A DNA stretch of 64,000 bases, taken from the NCBI GenBank assembly GCA_003313425.1, contig NHZP01000054.1, positions 186,001 through 250,000 of the forward strand, read 5' to 3'. The notes under the pieces were generated by a model. That model was not told the DNA's origin and did not search any database. It saw only the letters and a list, made by a program, of their open reading frames with translations. This document shows, in pieces, positions 43,801-53,148 of the stretch; position 1 is the stretch's first letter; each line of letters starts with the position of its first letter. This stretch comes from Pseudopyrenochaeta lycopersici (lineage: Eukaryota; Ascomycota; Dothideomycetes; Pleosporales; Pseudopyrenochaetaceae). The position numbers and the translations under genes were made by a program.

Positions 43801-46800
43801 CATCGTGGAGGGGTGTCCGCCCGTCCTTGTCAACAGACTTGTCGGCAATATGTGCTTATCAATGTTCTTATCAATCAATATCAATATTCATCCAAGTAGG
43901 CAATATCAATATGGGATATCGTTATCAATTCAATATTGATAAGTATTGATAAGGGCACGTGCACACCCACTTCTCACCACCTTTTTGCTTTTTTCGCCTT
44001 TTTTCGCCTTTTTTGGTGTTCTTCCGCGCCCTTTCGCGTCCTTTCGCGTTTTCCTTTTTTGCACCTTTTGCGTGCAAATCCCAGGGTATCTACCGGTTTA
44101 TCTCTCTGCTGCATGCTCCACAACCACCGCCATAAACCATTCTACAACGTTATGGCCTCCCAGAACTCCCAAGGTCGGCCTATCCGACCTCCTTCCTCCT
44201 CATCCACACCCTCTCTACCCACTACGCCTTCCTCCAGAGCCTCTCCTAGTCCATGGCGCTTCCTCAATGACAAACCACATCGACCTGACCGTAGCCGTGA
44301 GGACGTAAAGTCAAGAAAGAGGCGTGCTGCTGATATATGGACACACTTTCGGAAGCCAGAGAATGATGAGGCAATGCGCGATAAGTCAGGGCAATCACTG
44401 ATGTATTGTAAGGACTGTGACGGCTATGGGAAACCCTGGGCTACTGCTATTACCACTAACGCTAGGACTCATATGGCGAATCTACATCAAGTCTACGTTG
44501 ATGTTGAAGAGCCGAAGGGAAAGAAAGTACGGCAAGTCTCTCTCCAAGCAGCCCTTCAAATGTCGGTAAAGAAGCAGGTAGAGAAGAATACCGAGGATGT
44601 GGAGGAGGTTCTTACGAAGGCGCTTAACAAAGACGCCTTCTACGAGGCACAAATCCAGCTTGTTACTCGCCGCCGCTTGCCTTTCAACTGTGTTGAATGG
44701 CCAGAATACCAAGCGCTCCTAATGGCAGTTAATCCAGAGGTCGAAAACCTACTTATCGAGTCACACACTACTATACCTGTCCACATTGAGCGAAGCTTTA
44801 AAACACACTACGCTACCATTAAGGAGCGCCTACACAGGGCAAAGTCTCAAATCCACTACTCTATCGATCTCTGGTCATCGGCAAACCGGAAATCATTCCT
44901 TGGCATCTGCGCGCAATTCGTTGGACACGACTACACCCTCCGCAAAGCTCTCCTCTCCCTCCCACAGTGTCGCTTCTCTCACAGCGGCGAGACGATGGCA
45001 AGGCATATTCTCGAGACAATACAAGCCTATGAGGTTACGGAGAAGACAGGCTATATTATTGGGGATAATGCTTCCAGTAACGACACTTGTTGTAGGGCTA
45101 TTGCAAATGCTCTTACAAAAATTGGGGTGGAATTCAATGCAAAAAAGAGGCGGATTCGATGCAGCGGTCATATAATCAATCTATCTCTTGATGCCTTCCT
45201 CTTTGCAACTACAGTAGAAGCCCTTGAGGCTGCCATTGAGGCTGCAAAAGAGGAGTCTGATATCACTGTGGTTGAAGCATTGCAAGAGCAGCTTCGTGAG
45301 AAGAGAGGCGACAAGAAAGGCAAAAGAATGCGACTCCTTAACGAGGCTAGGTGGCAGTCCAATGGAGCGCTTGGGAGCCTCCATGGTATCGCTGTCTATA
45401 TTCGCTCCTCCACTATATTGACTGATGAGTGGGAGGCACTTGCTGGGAAGCTTCTGGGCATCGATAACGCAACACGCTGGAACTCCTGGTACAAGTTGAT
45501 TGCATTGGCCGTTGAGAAGCAGGATGCTTTGAATAAGTTCTGTCAAAAGCATCATAGAGCCCTTGGTGGCGCTGTTCTTTCTGCGGAAGATTGGGAGACT
45601 CTTACAATGACTCTTGAATTCTTACAGCCATTTAATCAAGCAACACTTACACAGGAAGCTAACTGGTCATCGCTTGACCAAGCTCTCTGGACAATGGATA
45701 TCCTCTTTAAACACTACGAGGAAGCAAAGGTATGTTGCTGATAAAAAACTTATTTATACTGCTAATCTTAAGTAGATTCAATATAAAAACAACTCCCATA
45801 TAGTCAACTCCATTAATATGGGGTGGTATGTCCTTGACAAGTATTACAAATCCTCTGACGAAGCGCCTGCCTATACCACAGCCCTCCTCCTCCATCCCCG
45901 ACGCCGCCTCAAGTATATTGATATCAATTGGGTATCCTCCTGGAGAGAACCGGCCCTTACTACCGCAAGAGAGATTTGGGCAAATTATAAGGATCTGCCT
46001 CTTCTAAAGTCGCAGAAGGAGGCGGATAATTCACAACCAGAACTCTCAAAATTTGAGAGGCTTGCGGCGGAGCTTGACGTTATGGAAGAGGAGGAAGAGG
46101 AGGATGAATTCGAGAAATTTGTGAACGCAAAGCCTTGTAAGATCACTTGCTCTCCTTTGGAGTGGTGGTGTAAAGAGGAGCAGCGACTAGAATACCCTCG
46201 GCTTCATCAAATGGCGATGGATATCCTTTCTATTCCTCCAATGTCTGATGAAGCCGAGCGCGTCTTCTCAGGCGTACGGAGAACTATCTCATGGGACAGA
46301 GCTAGGCTAGGAGCATGGATTGTGGAGATGACAGAGGTTCTGGGTAATTGGAATAAGAACGGGCTTATCCAGACACTCTACATACCGGCAGAAGATCCTG
46401 GCAATATCACAGCCGAAGTAGAAAGCGATGACAATGGGCTTTCCGGACTATAGGTGCCCAAAGTGTCTGAAACACCATAGATTCTATATGCTAGTCCCAA
46501 TCGGGTGATTCTTGGCAATATTATCAATTCAATATCAATCTTGGGTCTGGATATCAATTCAATATCAATATCACCCTTATCAATCAATATTGAATTGCCG
46601 ACAAGTCTGCTTGTCAACTGCCTTGACGTCTGCACCCTCCTCAATCAGCATCCGTATGGTCTCTGCAGCGTCTTCTGAGTTTGATTGAGCGGCATCATGA
46701 AGGGGTGTCCGCCCGTCCTTGTCAACTGCCTTGACGTCTGCACCCTTCGTAATCAGCATCGGTAAGGTCCATACAGCGTACTTTGAGCCTGATCGGGCGG

Positions 46801-48619
46801 CATCGTGGAGGGGTGTCCGCCCGTCCTTGTCAACTGCCTTGACGTCTGCACCCTCCTGAATCAGCATCCGTATGGTCTCTGCAGCGTCTTCTGAGTTTGA
46901 TTGAGCGGCATCGTGGAGGGGTGTCCGCTCGTCCTTGTCAACTGCCTTGACGTCTGCACCCTCCTCAATCAGCATCGGTAAGGTCCATACAGCGTACTTT
47001 GAGCCTGATCGGATGGCATCGTGGAGGGGTGTCTGCCCATCCTTGTCAACTGCCTTGACGTCTGCACCCTCCTGAATCAGCATCCGTATGGTCCATACAG
47101 CGTACTTTGAGCCTGATCGGATGGCATCGTGGAGGGGTGTCCGCCCGTCCTTGTCAACTGCCTTGACGTCTGCACCCTCCTCAATCAGCATCCGTATGGT
47201 CTCTGCAGCGTCTTCTGAGCCTGATCGGGCGGCATCGTGGAGGGGTGTCCGCCCGTCCTTGTCAACTGCCTTGACGTCTGCACCCTCCTCAATCAGCATC
47301 CGTATGGTCTCTGCAGCGTCTTCTGAGTTTGATTGAGCGGCATCATGAAGGGGTGTCCGCCCGTCCTTGTCAACTGCCTTGACGTCTGCACCCTTCGTAA
47401 TCAGCATCGGTAAGGTCCATACAGCGTACTTTGAGCCTGATCGGGCGGCATCGTGGAGGGGTGTCCGCCCGTCCTTGTCAACTGCCTTGACGTCTGCACC
47501 CTCCTGAATCAGCATCCGTATGGTCTTTGCAGCGTCTTCTGAGTCTGATTGAGCGGCATCATGAAGGGGTGTCCGCTCGTCCTTGTCAACTGCCTTGACG
47601 TCTGCACCCTCCTGAATCAGCATCCGTATGGTCCATACAGCGTACTTTGAGCCTGATCGGGCGGCATCGTGGAGGGGTGTCCGCCCGTCCTTGTCAACTG
47701 CCTTGACGTCTGCACCCTCCTCAATCAGCATCTGTATGGTCTCTGCAGCGTCTTCTGAGTTTGATTGAGCGGCATCATGAAGGGGTGTCCGCCCGTCCTT
47801 GTCAACTGCCTTGACGTCTGCACCCTTCGTAATCAGCATCGGTAAGGTCCATACAGCGTACTTTGAGCCTGATCGGATGGCATCGTGGAGGGGTGTCCGC
47901 CCGTCCTTGTTAACTGCCTTTACGTCTGCACCCTCCTGAATCAGCATCCGTATGGTCTTTGCAGCGTCTTTTGAGTCTGATCGGGCGGCATCGTGGAGGG
48001 GTGTCCGCTCGTCCTTGTCAACTGCCTTGACGTCTGCACCCTCCTGAATCAGCATCCGTATGGTCCATACAGCGTACTTTGAGCCTGATCGGGCGGCATC
48101 GTGGAGGGGTGTCCGCCCGTCCTTGTCAACTGCCTTGACGTCTGCACCCTCCTCAATCAGCATCTGTATGGTCTCTGCAGCGTCTTCTGAGTTTGATTGA
48201 GCGGCATCGTGGAGGGGTGTCCGCCCGTCCTTGTCAACTGCCTTGACGTCTGCACCCTTCGTAATCAGCCTCGGTAAGGTCCATACAGCGTACTTTGAGC
48301 CTGATCGGGCGGCATCGTGGAGGGGTGTCCGCCCGTCCTTGTCAACTGCCTTGACGTCTGCACCCTCCTCAATCAGCATCCGTATGGTCCTTGCAGCGTC
48401 TTCTGAGTTTGATTGAGCGGCATCGTGGAGGGGTGTCCGCCCGTCCTTGTCAACTGCCTTGACGTCTGCACCCTCCTCAATCAGCATCCGTATGGTCCTT
48501 GCAGCGTCTTCTGAGTTTGATTGAGCGGCATCGTGGAGGGGTGTCCGCTCGTCCTTGTCAACTGCCTTGACGTGGTGGATGTTGCGGCGGAGCCAACTGG
48601 ATCCTTTATGCGAAGCCAT
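40807..48619 (-). CDS. Ankyrin / ubiquitin-like / trypsin-like gene, split by a hAT
   Basis: Parts, minus strand: 48619-46610 (ankyrin), hAT insertion 46609-43834, 43825-42655 (ankyrin; 43826-43833 is the duplicated target), intron 42654-42578 (gtaagg...taatag), 42577-41223, intron 41222-41170 (gtaagt, branch gctaac, ggaag), 41169-40807. The frame agrees across the insertion and both introns, about 1630 codons. Roughly 28 near-identical 36-residue ankyrin units lead to a ubiquitin-like domain (IFVRLPSRNVVSLEVVHSDA, LPKENYRLWMTHRELG, IPLSDTQRLGD). The C-terminal part has candidate trypsin-like residues: His in TMPTHVIT (41694-41696), Asp in FRHDVTLVRP (41412-41414) and Ser in TGNSGVGIY (41023-41025). 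A TAG at 41508-41510 is either a nonsense codon or the end of a 90-nt phase-0 intron (gtaaat...caatag). As it stands the allele is broken by the hAT. Confidence 0.75.
43826..43833. repeat. hAT target-site duplication, left
   Basis: cttgtcaa, repeated exactly at 46610-46617. Eight bp is the hAT hallmark. The motif lies in the VDK codons of an ankyrin unit. Confidence 0.95.
43834..46609 (+). mobile_element. Intact hAT DNA transposon inside the ankyrin gene
   Basis: 2776 bp with perfect 16-bp terminal inverted repeats (cagacttgtcggcaat and its complement) and a perfect 8-bp target duplication. Subterminal DNA on both sides is packed with short tatcaat/attgata motifs, likely transposase sites. 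It encodes a complete transposase, so it may be autonomous. It lies antisense to the ankyrin gene. A related relic is at 10088-10361. Confidence 0.96.
44152..46453 (+). CDS. hAT transposase
   Basis: I start at 44152 (MASQNSQGRP); the frame is open to 43936, but that part is AT-rich terminal DNA. Exon 1 44152-45729, intron 45730-45775 (gtatgt...agtag, 46 bp, phase 0), exon 2 45776-46453; 751 residues. N-terminal BED-type zinc finger (DIWTHFRKPEN, YCKDCDGYG, NARTHMANLHQ). The catalytic core includes YSIDLWSSANRKSFLGI, IGDNASSNDTC and RRIRCSGHIINLSLDA. The C-terminal dimerisation region reads MDILSIPPMSDEAERVFSGV then RRTISWDRARLGAW. It cuts and pastes the element through the terminal repeats. 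No break seen. Confidence 0.95.
46610..46617. repeat. hAT target-site duplication, right
   Basis: cttgtcaa, the second copy of the 8-bp duplication. Confidence 0.95.
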
Positions 48620-48915
48620 AGTGAAATAATTGCCTAAGCGACATGTGAAAGAGCGCTGCTGGATGCACGAAGCAACGACCGAACGTTGAGAAGATTATGG
48701 AATGTTTCGGGCTTAACCTAGGGTTTTTGTTACAGGTGAAGAACGCAGAAACAAGGAATTGCGCGGTGGTAAAAGCAGTAATTCTGGAAGATTGGCCACG
48801 AGGGTGAACATGCAATGGAAATATCGATTGGCTAACGAGGTGGTGGATGTGAATAGAGAACGCGGGGTAGAGGCTACATGTGATTTCGTCTGTCATATCA
48901 GGCAAGATTATATGG

Positions 48916-49371
48916 TACGGTGGATTGGATTGGATTGGATTTGTCCTACTCGGTTTCAGCCGCGTTTTCTCCGCAGCTATGCCCGGTTGGCTGGCTTAGC
49001 TAACAGCCGACGCGGCACAGACGTTAATCCGTGCCGCCCCACGTCGCTCCCTAAACAAGAGCCAGCTGTTCCCAGAGGCCTGAATAGCTGCGCAGTACGC
49101 GGCTGAAACCGAGTAGGAATGAATCCAATCCAATCCAGAGGCCTGCCGTTTCCCCTCAACCGCTGTCTACATTTGCCTGGTCCGCTCATCTAAATAATGG
49201 TTCTACTAACAGTATACTGTGCTTCTAGGCTCGTAGAGGCGCACTGCCTCGGGTTTTGCGGCTGCAATACCTACAGTCTCCCCCCAGCGCTCGGCTGTCG
49301 TTTACCCGTCTCTGATCCCCCCTTGCCCAAGAATCTGCGTCTGCTCTATAAACTGGATGGCTTTGGTGGCT
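48916..49371 (-). mobile_element. 5'-truncated LINE copy, minus strand
   Basis: Read on the minus strand it matches the 3' end of the LINE at 27109-33084, from the last ORF2 codons through the 3' UTR, and ends in tandem aatcc units (seen here as tggat repeats at 48921-48940). The target duplication caagattatatgg is at 48903-48915 and 49372-49384. Removing the nested insert (49083-49134), it is about 400 bp. A typical incomplete reverse-transcription product from a slightly different subfamily. Confidence 0.93.
49083..49134 (+). mobile_element. 52-bp nested LINE 3'-end insertion
   Basis: Inside the truncated LINE a 52-bp piece in the opposite orientation carries the LINE 3' terminus (gcggctgaaaccgagtagga) and its own aatcc tail. 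It is flanked by ccagaggcctg at 49072-49082 and 49135-49145. The full-length LINE has a single uninterrupted equivalent of that site (near 32930), so this is an extremely 5'-truncated later insertion. Confidence 0.93.
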
Positions 49372-49537
49372 CAAGATTATATGGCGGCTATGCAGATCAC
49401 GCCACAAAGGTCGCTAGTGTTCGGCCTGCGTAAGCATACTTACGAATGATATTCAACGGTAATCTAAGTGATTTGGCACTAGATATCGCCACCGCTCGCA
49501 GGGAGGGCGGCCGACCCGCTCCGGCTATAGGGTTGTG

Positions 49538-50302
49538 CGAGAGGCGTTGAACTTATCTGAAGCAAATGCTACAGTATCTGAGATTGTGGTGGTTGTTGCC
49601 ACGTACTTGGACTGGCAGTGGTGTTCGTATTAGTTCCCGTTGTGGGGTCCGCTAGTGATCGCCCCTCGCTTCCGATCTAGGTAACCTATTACGGCATAGC
49701 GGGGCGGGGTTCGAAACTCACGGTGCGCGACACCGTCTGGAAGCTCTCAGTGGCAAGCACGCACACGCACACACCATTATCATTCTTCAAAATAGTCAAC
49801 GCTTCTCGCACTTGTGAGAGCCTTTTTTTTCTGCAGTAGTCAAATAGAGAGAGCTATGAGAATGTGTGACTGTGGTTAAGATCAGTTTCTCCGTTGTGGC
49901 GTTGTGGCGTTGTGGCGGTGCTACCAATCCAATGCTATCTAATCACCCACTGTTGTGGGAACAGTGCGAAAAGCCCGAACCATAACCGACAAGCATTGCG
50001 AAGTGCCCAACTTTCATCTGCTTCGGGTCCTGTTTAGTCCCCAACTAGAGGCCCGTTCTGGTATCTGTGTCGGCCCTGATTTGGTTTCATGGTCTTAATG
50101 CGTGCACGTCGATCATTAGCAAGGAGCCCAATTTTGGTTACCGCAGTGTGGGCCCGTTGGCGAACCCCTCGCTTACGATGCCGTGGTAAGGCTGTGCACG
50201 ACCCACGCTTAGCGCTCCCCGCTTCACCGATACCTCAAGTCCTAGTGACAACCACGAACCCTTCTTTGGATGTCGCAAAAAAGAATTCCAACGCCTCTCG
50301 CA
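49538..50302. other. Spacer between modules 2 and 3
   Basis: No gene. Contains diverged outer-arm similarity to the spacer before module 2, a short tandem ttgtggcg run near 49900 and CA-rich simple sequence near 49760. The motif cgcctctcgc(a/g) occurs just outside three terminal-repeat copies (37679-37688, 49537-49546, 50292-50302). Confidence 0.4.
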
Positions 50303-50451
50303 CAAGGGTGTGGCCGGAGCGGGTCGGCCATCCTCCCTACTAGTGGTGGTGAATTGAAGTATTTTATGTTGTAATTGTCTGCCTGTAAATGCCGCCAATT
50401 ATACTGTCGCTAAACCAGTCCTAACGATTTTGTGGATGTATTTTCTCGCTG

Positions 50452-50502
50452 CCTTACAAGAGTGTGGCTGGAGAGGGTCTGCCATCCCTACTAGCGGATT
50501 GG
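50452..50502 (+). repeat. Lone copy of the module terminal repeat
   Basis: ccttacaagagtgtggctgg followed by agagggtctgccatcccta is a diverged, slightly deleted copy of the same core, about 100 bp inside module 3. No inverted partner is obvious other than the module's right end. Confidence 0.6.
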
Positions 50503-50910
50503 GGTGTTAGAATCTTAAGTGTCGCCTAGCGCCAATCATGCACTGCTATTCATAGAGTGGGCTGTGCAAAACTTCAAAAACTCTGTATTTCAAGAATCCG
50601 AAATCCTTCCTTTGGAGGTAACTTACTTAGTATGTTCTAAGTCTTTGTACTGCTAAGTATTTACCCCTTGCATAAAACCGACCGCCAGGCAATCCACTTC
50701 CATCGTTCACTCTGAGGGATTTGTCGACCTCAACTGCGTTTCTGGGGAAAAGTAAAAGAGTGGTAGGTAACAGCATATTCGCGAATGCATAGGCTGCCTT
50801 CGCTTCGTCTCAACTATTTACTCTGATGATACTACCGCATTCACACCAACCTTTTGATTTTTCAACCGCTGACAGGTGAAATCAAGGTTCAACCGGTACA
50901 TGAATATCAG

Positions 50911-52776
50911 ATGTCCGACGCAGAAAGTGGTCACGAGTATCAGCCACTGGATCTTTCAACGGACGAGATCCGGTTACTTACACTTCATCCTGGAAGAGAC
51001 GGTGATAAGATCAGCTCCACATTGAGTCATCACAACCTCACGGACAACATAGAGTACGAGGCGCTCTCATACACATGGGGAGATAATGCGAACCTACGGA
51101 CTATTATCTTAGATGGCGTTCCTTTCCAGGTCACAGCAAACCTTGAAACTGCCTTGCGCCATCTTCGGTACCCGCTTTCGAGTTTACAGTCACATGGAGA
51201 GGGAAGGCTACACACCGGCAATCAACATAAAGATAGGGCATTATGGGTTGATGCACTCTGCATCAATCAAAATGACAATGCAGAGACAAGTCAGCAAGTA
51301 GCAATTATGGCCAAAATATATTCGCATGCTAGCCGAGTACTGATATGGCTGGGCGAGGAAACAGAAGAAGTGAGTGACGCGTTTGCGTCAATAAAAAGAG
51401 CGCTATCTTACTTCCCGCCCGAAAGCGGCTTGCAAGTAGAAGGGAATCCAATCCAGCGGCTTACGCATATCCTAACGACATCCCACAATGGACTTGGCAA
51501 ACTATTTTCGTTTAATTGGATTCCGCTCGGAAATCTGCTTGCTCGGGCCTGGTTCCAACGCAAATGGGTTATTCAGGAGGTAGCTCACGCACGAGAAGCG
51601 TTGCTTATATGTGGGCATCAGACCCTCCCGTGGGATTCCATCGCCGATCTCACTAGCCGCTTGCATTACTTTAGCATGACACACACGGTTTCTGCGAATC
51701 TTGGATGTGTCAATGACGAGGCGCAAATAGCATATCAGCATCTTATCATAATGAGGGCTTTCCGGGCCATGCAGGAACCAGACGGTTCTCCTAACCCTAC
51801 CCTGCTCGATCTACTGCTACTGGCCCGACAATTCAAGTGTACCGATCCCAGAGACCACATATTCGCAATACACAGTGTCTCCTCAGAACGAGAAAGTCAC
51901 GAGCATAACTTCCCCATCGATTATACTCAAACCGCGGAAGAGACGTACCGTAGGTTTGCAGCCTGGAGCATTTTTGGGAAGAGCAGTCTGCGGTTATTGT
52001 CAGTACCCACCGATCCCTCTCAGCAGTCAGAATTAAGTTTGCCGTCGTGGGTACCAGATTTTACTCGGCTTGATCGGGTAAACCCTTTAATATCGTATGA
52101 GGTCTCTCCATATAAGGCAACCGCGGGTACATCTCCGATCGTGCGACTCTCTTACAACGACAGTGTCCTACATACAAGTGGAAAGGTTATCGATCGAGTA
52201 CATATTCTAGGGAGTACGTACGAAGACACCTTCCCAGGGATCGCAGATCCGAACCCAGTTACCAGATTCCGCCGGCAACAGCTGTGGTTCCTTGAATGTC
52301 AAGATATCGCTCTGGGTGACGATGTGATCATGTCCCCTCAACGGTTCGAAGAATTCTGGCGGACAATGCTATGCGATGCGAAAGGCTTACCAGACACACA
52401 CGAACGCGCAACAGCAGAGTATGCCAGCTACTTTTTACAGTTTTCCGATACCATACATGCTGAACCTAGGGAGAAGAACTCGAATTGGTACAAGGACCGT
52501 ATGCAGGGTATCATCGCGGTCGAACAATCGCTGCACGCCCATGCGAGTCGTCGCCGATTCTGCGCTACGAGCGGTGGGCGCCTCGGCCAAGTTCCCCGCG
52601 GCGCAGCCATCGGAGACTTGATATGCATTTTTTATGGCGGTAGTGTCCTCTACGTCATACGCCCCGTCGACACTGGCTTCTTCACGTTCGTTGGGGAATG
52701 CTACGTCCACGGACTTATGGACGGAGAAGCAATGGAGATAGAAGAACTCCGGGAGCAGGAGTTTGCTTTGCGTTAG
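50911..52776 (+). CDS. HET-domain incompatibility protein
   Basis: 621 residues from the ATG at 50911 (MSDAESGHEYQPLDLS); the frame stays open upstream to 50854 without an ATG. The HET domain occupies about residues 50-200: YEALSYTWGDNANLRTIIL, RALWVDALCINQNDNAETSQ, KIYSHASRVLIWLGEET, then WFQRKWVIQEVAHAREALL. A conserved downstream segment reads FKCTDPRDHIFAI and IDYTQTAEETYRRFA, the usual C-terminal body of stand-alone HET proteins. No intron, stop or frameshift. HET proteins trigger heterokaryon-incompatibility cell death, usually in response to an allele-specific partner that I cannot identify here. It is the sole gene of module 3. Confidence 0.92.
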   Translation: MSDAESGHEYQPLDLSTDEIRLLTLHPGRDGDKISSTLSHHNLTDNIEYEALSYTWGDNANLRTIILDGVPFQVTANLETALRHLRYPLSSLQSHGEGRLHTGNQHKDRALWVDALCINQNDNAETSQQVAIMAKIYSHASRVLIWLGEETEEVSDAFASIKRALSYFPPESGLQVEGNPIQRLTHILTTSHNGLGKLFSFNWIPLGNLLARAWFQRKWVIQEVAHAREALLICGHQTLPWDSIADLTSRLHYFSMTHTVSANLGCVNDEAQIAYQHLIIMRAFRAMQEPDGSPNPTLLDLLLLARQFKCTDPRDHIFAIHSVSSERESHEHNFPIDYTQTAEETYRRFAAWSIFGKSSLRLLSVPTDPSQQSELSLPSWVPDFTRLDRVNPLISYEVSPYKATAGTSPIVRLSYNDSVLHTSGKVIDRVHILGSTYEDTFPGIADPNPVTRFRRQQLWFLECQDIALGDDVIMSPQRFEEFWRTMLCDAKGLPDTHERATAEYASYFLQFSDTIHAEPREKNSNWYKDRMQGIIAVEQSLHAHASRRRFCATSGGRLGQVPRGAAIGDLICIFYGGSVLYVIRPVDTGFFTFVGECYVHGLMDGEAMEIEELREQEFALR

Positions 52777-53148
52777 TCGTTTGTATTGTAGTCGAATGTC
52801 GCTTTTGTCCTGCTCATAAAATAGCCGCTCAACTCCTCTAGGGATATATCTGATGCCCTTAACCTTCTTCTGGAGGCGTCCAACGTCTTCCTTGGCATTC
52901 ATAATAGCTTCGTCTACCTGTATAGCGATTTGACTACGGGTAAGGCTCAATGCCAAGACCGCTACGAGGGTGAGTCTGAGTAGTTTGCCACATACTCGGC
53001 AATGCACTTCGTCTGCGCACAAGACAGGTTCAGCTGCAACTTAATTAGTGGTATTTACTGCTAGTCAGTTAGTTAAAACATAACTACTTCAACGCGCCAC
53101 CGCTAGCAGGGAGGACGGCCGATCCGCACCGGACACACCCTTGTAAGG

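Larger units (their letters stand above)
42820..48577 (-). repeat. Near-identical 108-bp ankyrin-coding repeats (hAT inside)
   Basis: About 28 units of 36 codons, GADVKAVDKDGRTPLHDA followed by one of a few cassettes: QSNSEDAAETIRMLIEE, RSGSKYAVWTLPMLITK, RSGSKYAVWTIRMLIQE or RSDSKDAAKTIRMLIQE. DNA identity between units is very high, and groups of cassettes recur in the same order, so the array has grown by unequal exchange. The unit is three residues longer than a standard ankyrin repeat. The hAT at 43834-46609 splits the array. Confidence 0.93.
38305..49537. mobile_element. Module 2: inverted-repeat-bounded ankyrin/protease locus
   Basis: Ends 38305-38413 (plus) and 49428-49537 (minus) are about 109-bp inverted repeats. 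They share the family core (gccggagcgggtcggcc) and a private inner stretch running through gcgatatctagtgccaaat to atgcttac. Inside are a TPR relic, a membrane-protein gene and the long ankyrin gene, the last two convergent. The unit has since received a hAT (43834-46609) and a LINE fragment (48916-49371); without them it is about 8 kb. No clean target duplication and no transposase of its own kind. Confidence 0.65.
50303..53143. mobile_element. Module 3: inverted-repeat-bounded HET gene
   Basis: Ends 50303-50376 (plus) and 53072-53143 (minus) share the family core starting CAAGGGTGTG and a private inner stretch (ttgaagta, then tt and atgtt). The HET gene is the only gene between them. No target duplication found, and the ends are more diverged than in module 2, so this is the weakest of the three pairs. 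Confidence 0.5.

Noticed and set aside
42820..48577. Regularly spaced repeats that could suggest a CRISPR-like array
   Set aside because: The repeats are coding ankyrin units in a eukaryotic gene, with no spacers.
49707..49720. tRNA B-box-like ggggttcgaaactc
   Set aside because: No A box, acceptor stem or cloverleaf around it.
52435..53022. 195-codon minus-strand ORF at the end of the HET gene
   Set aside because: Mostly antisense to the HET C-terminus; no family features of its own.
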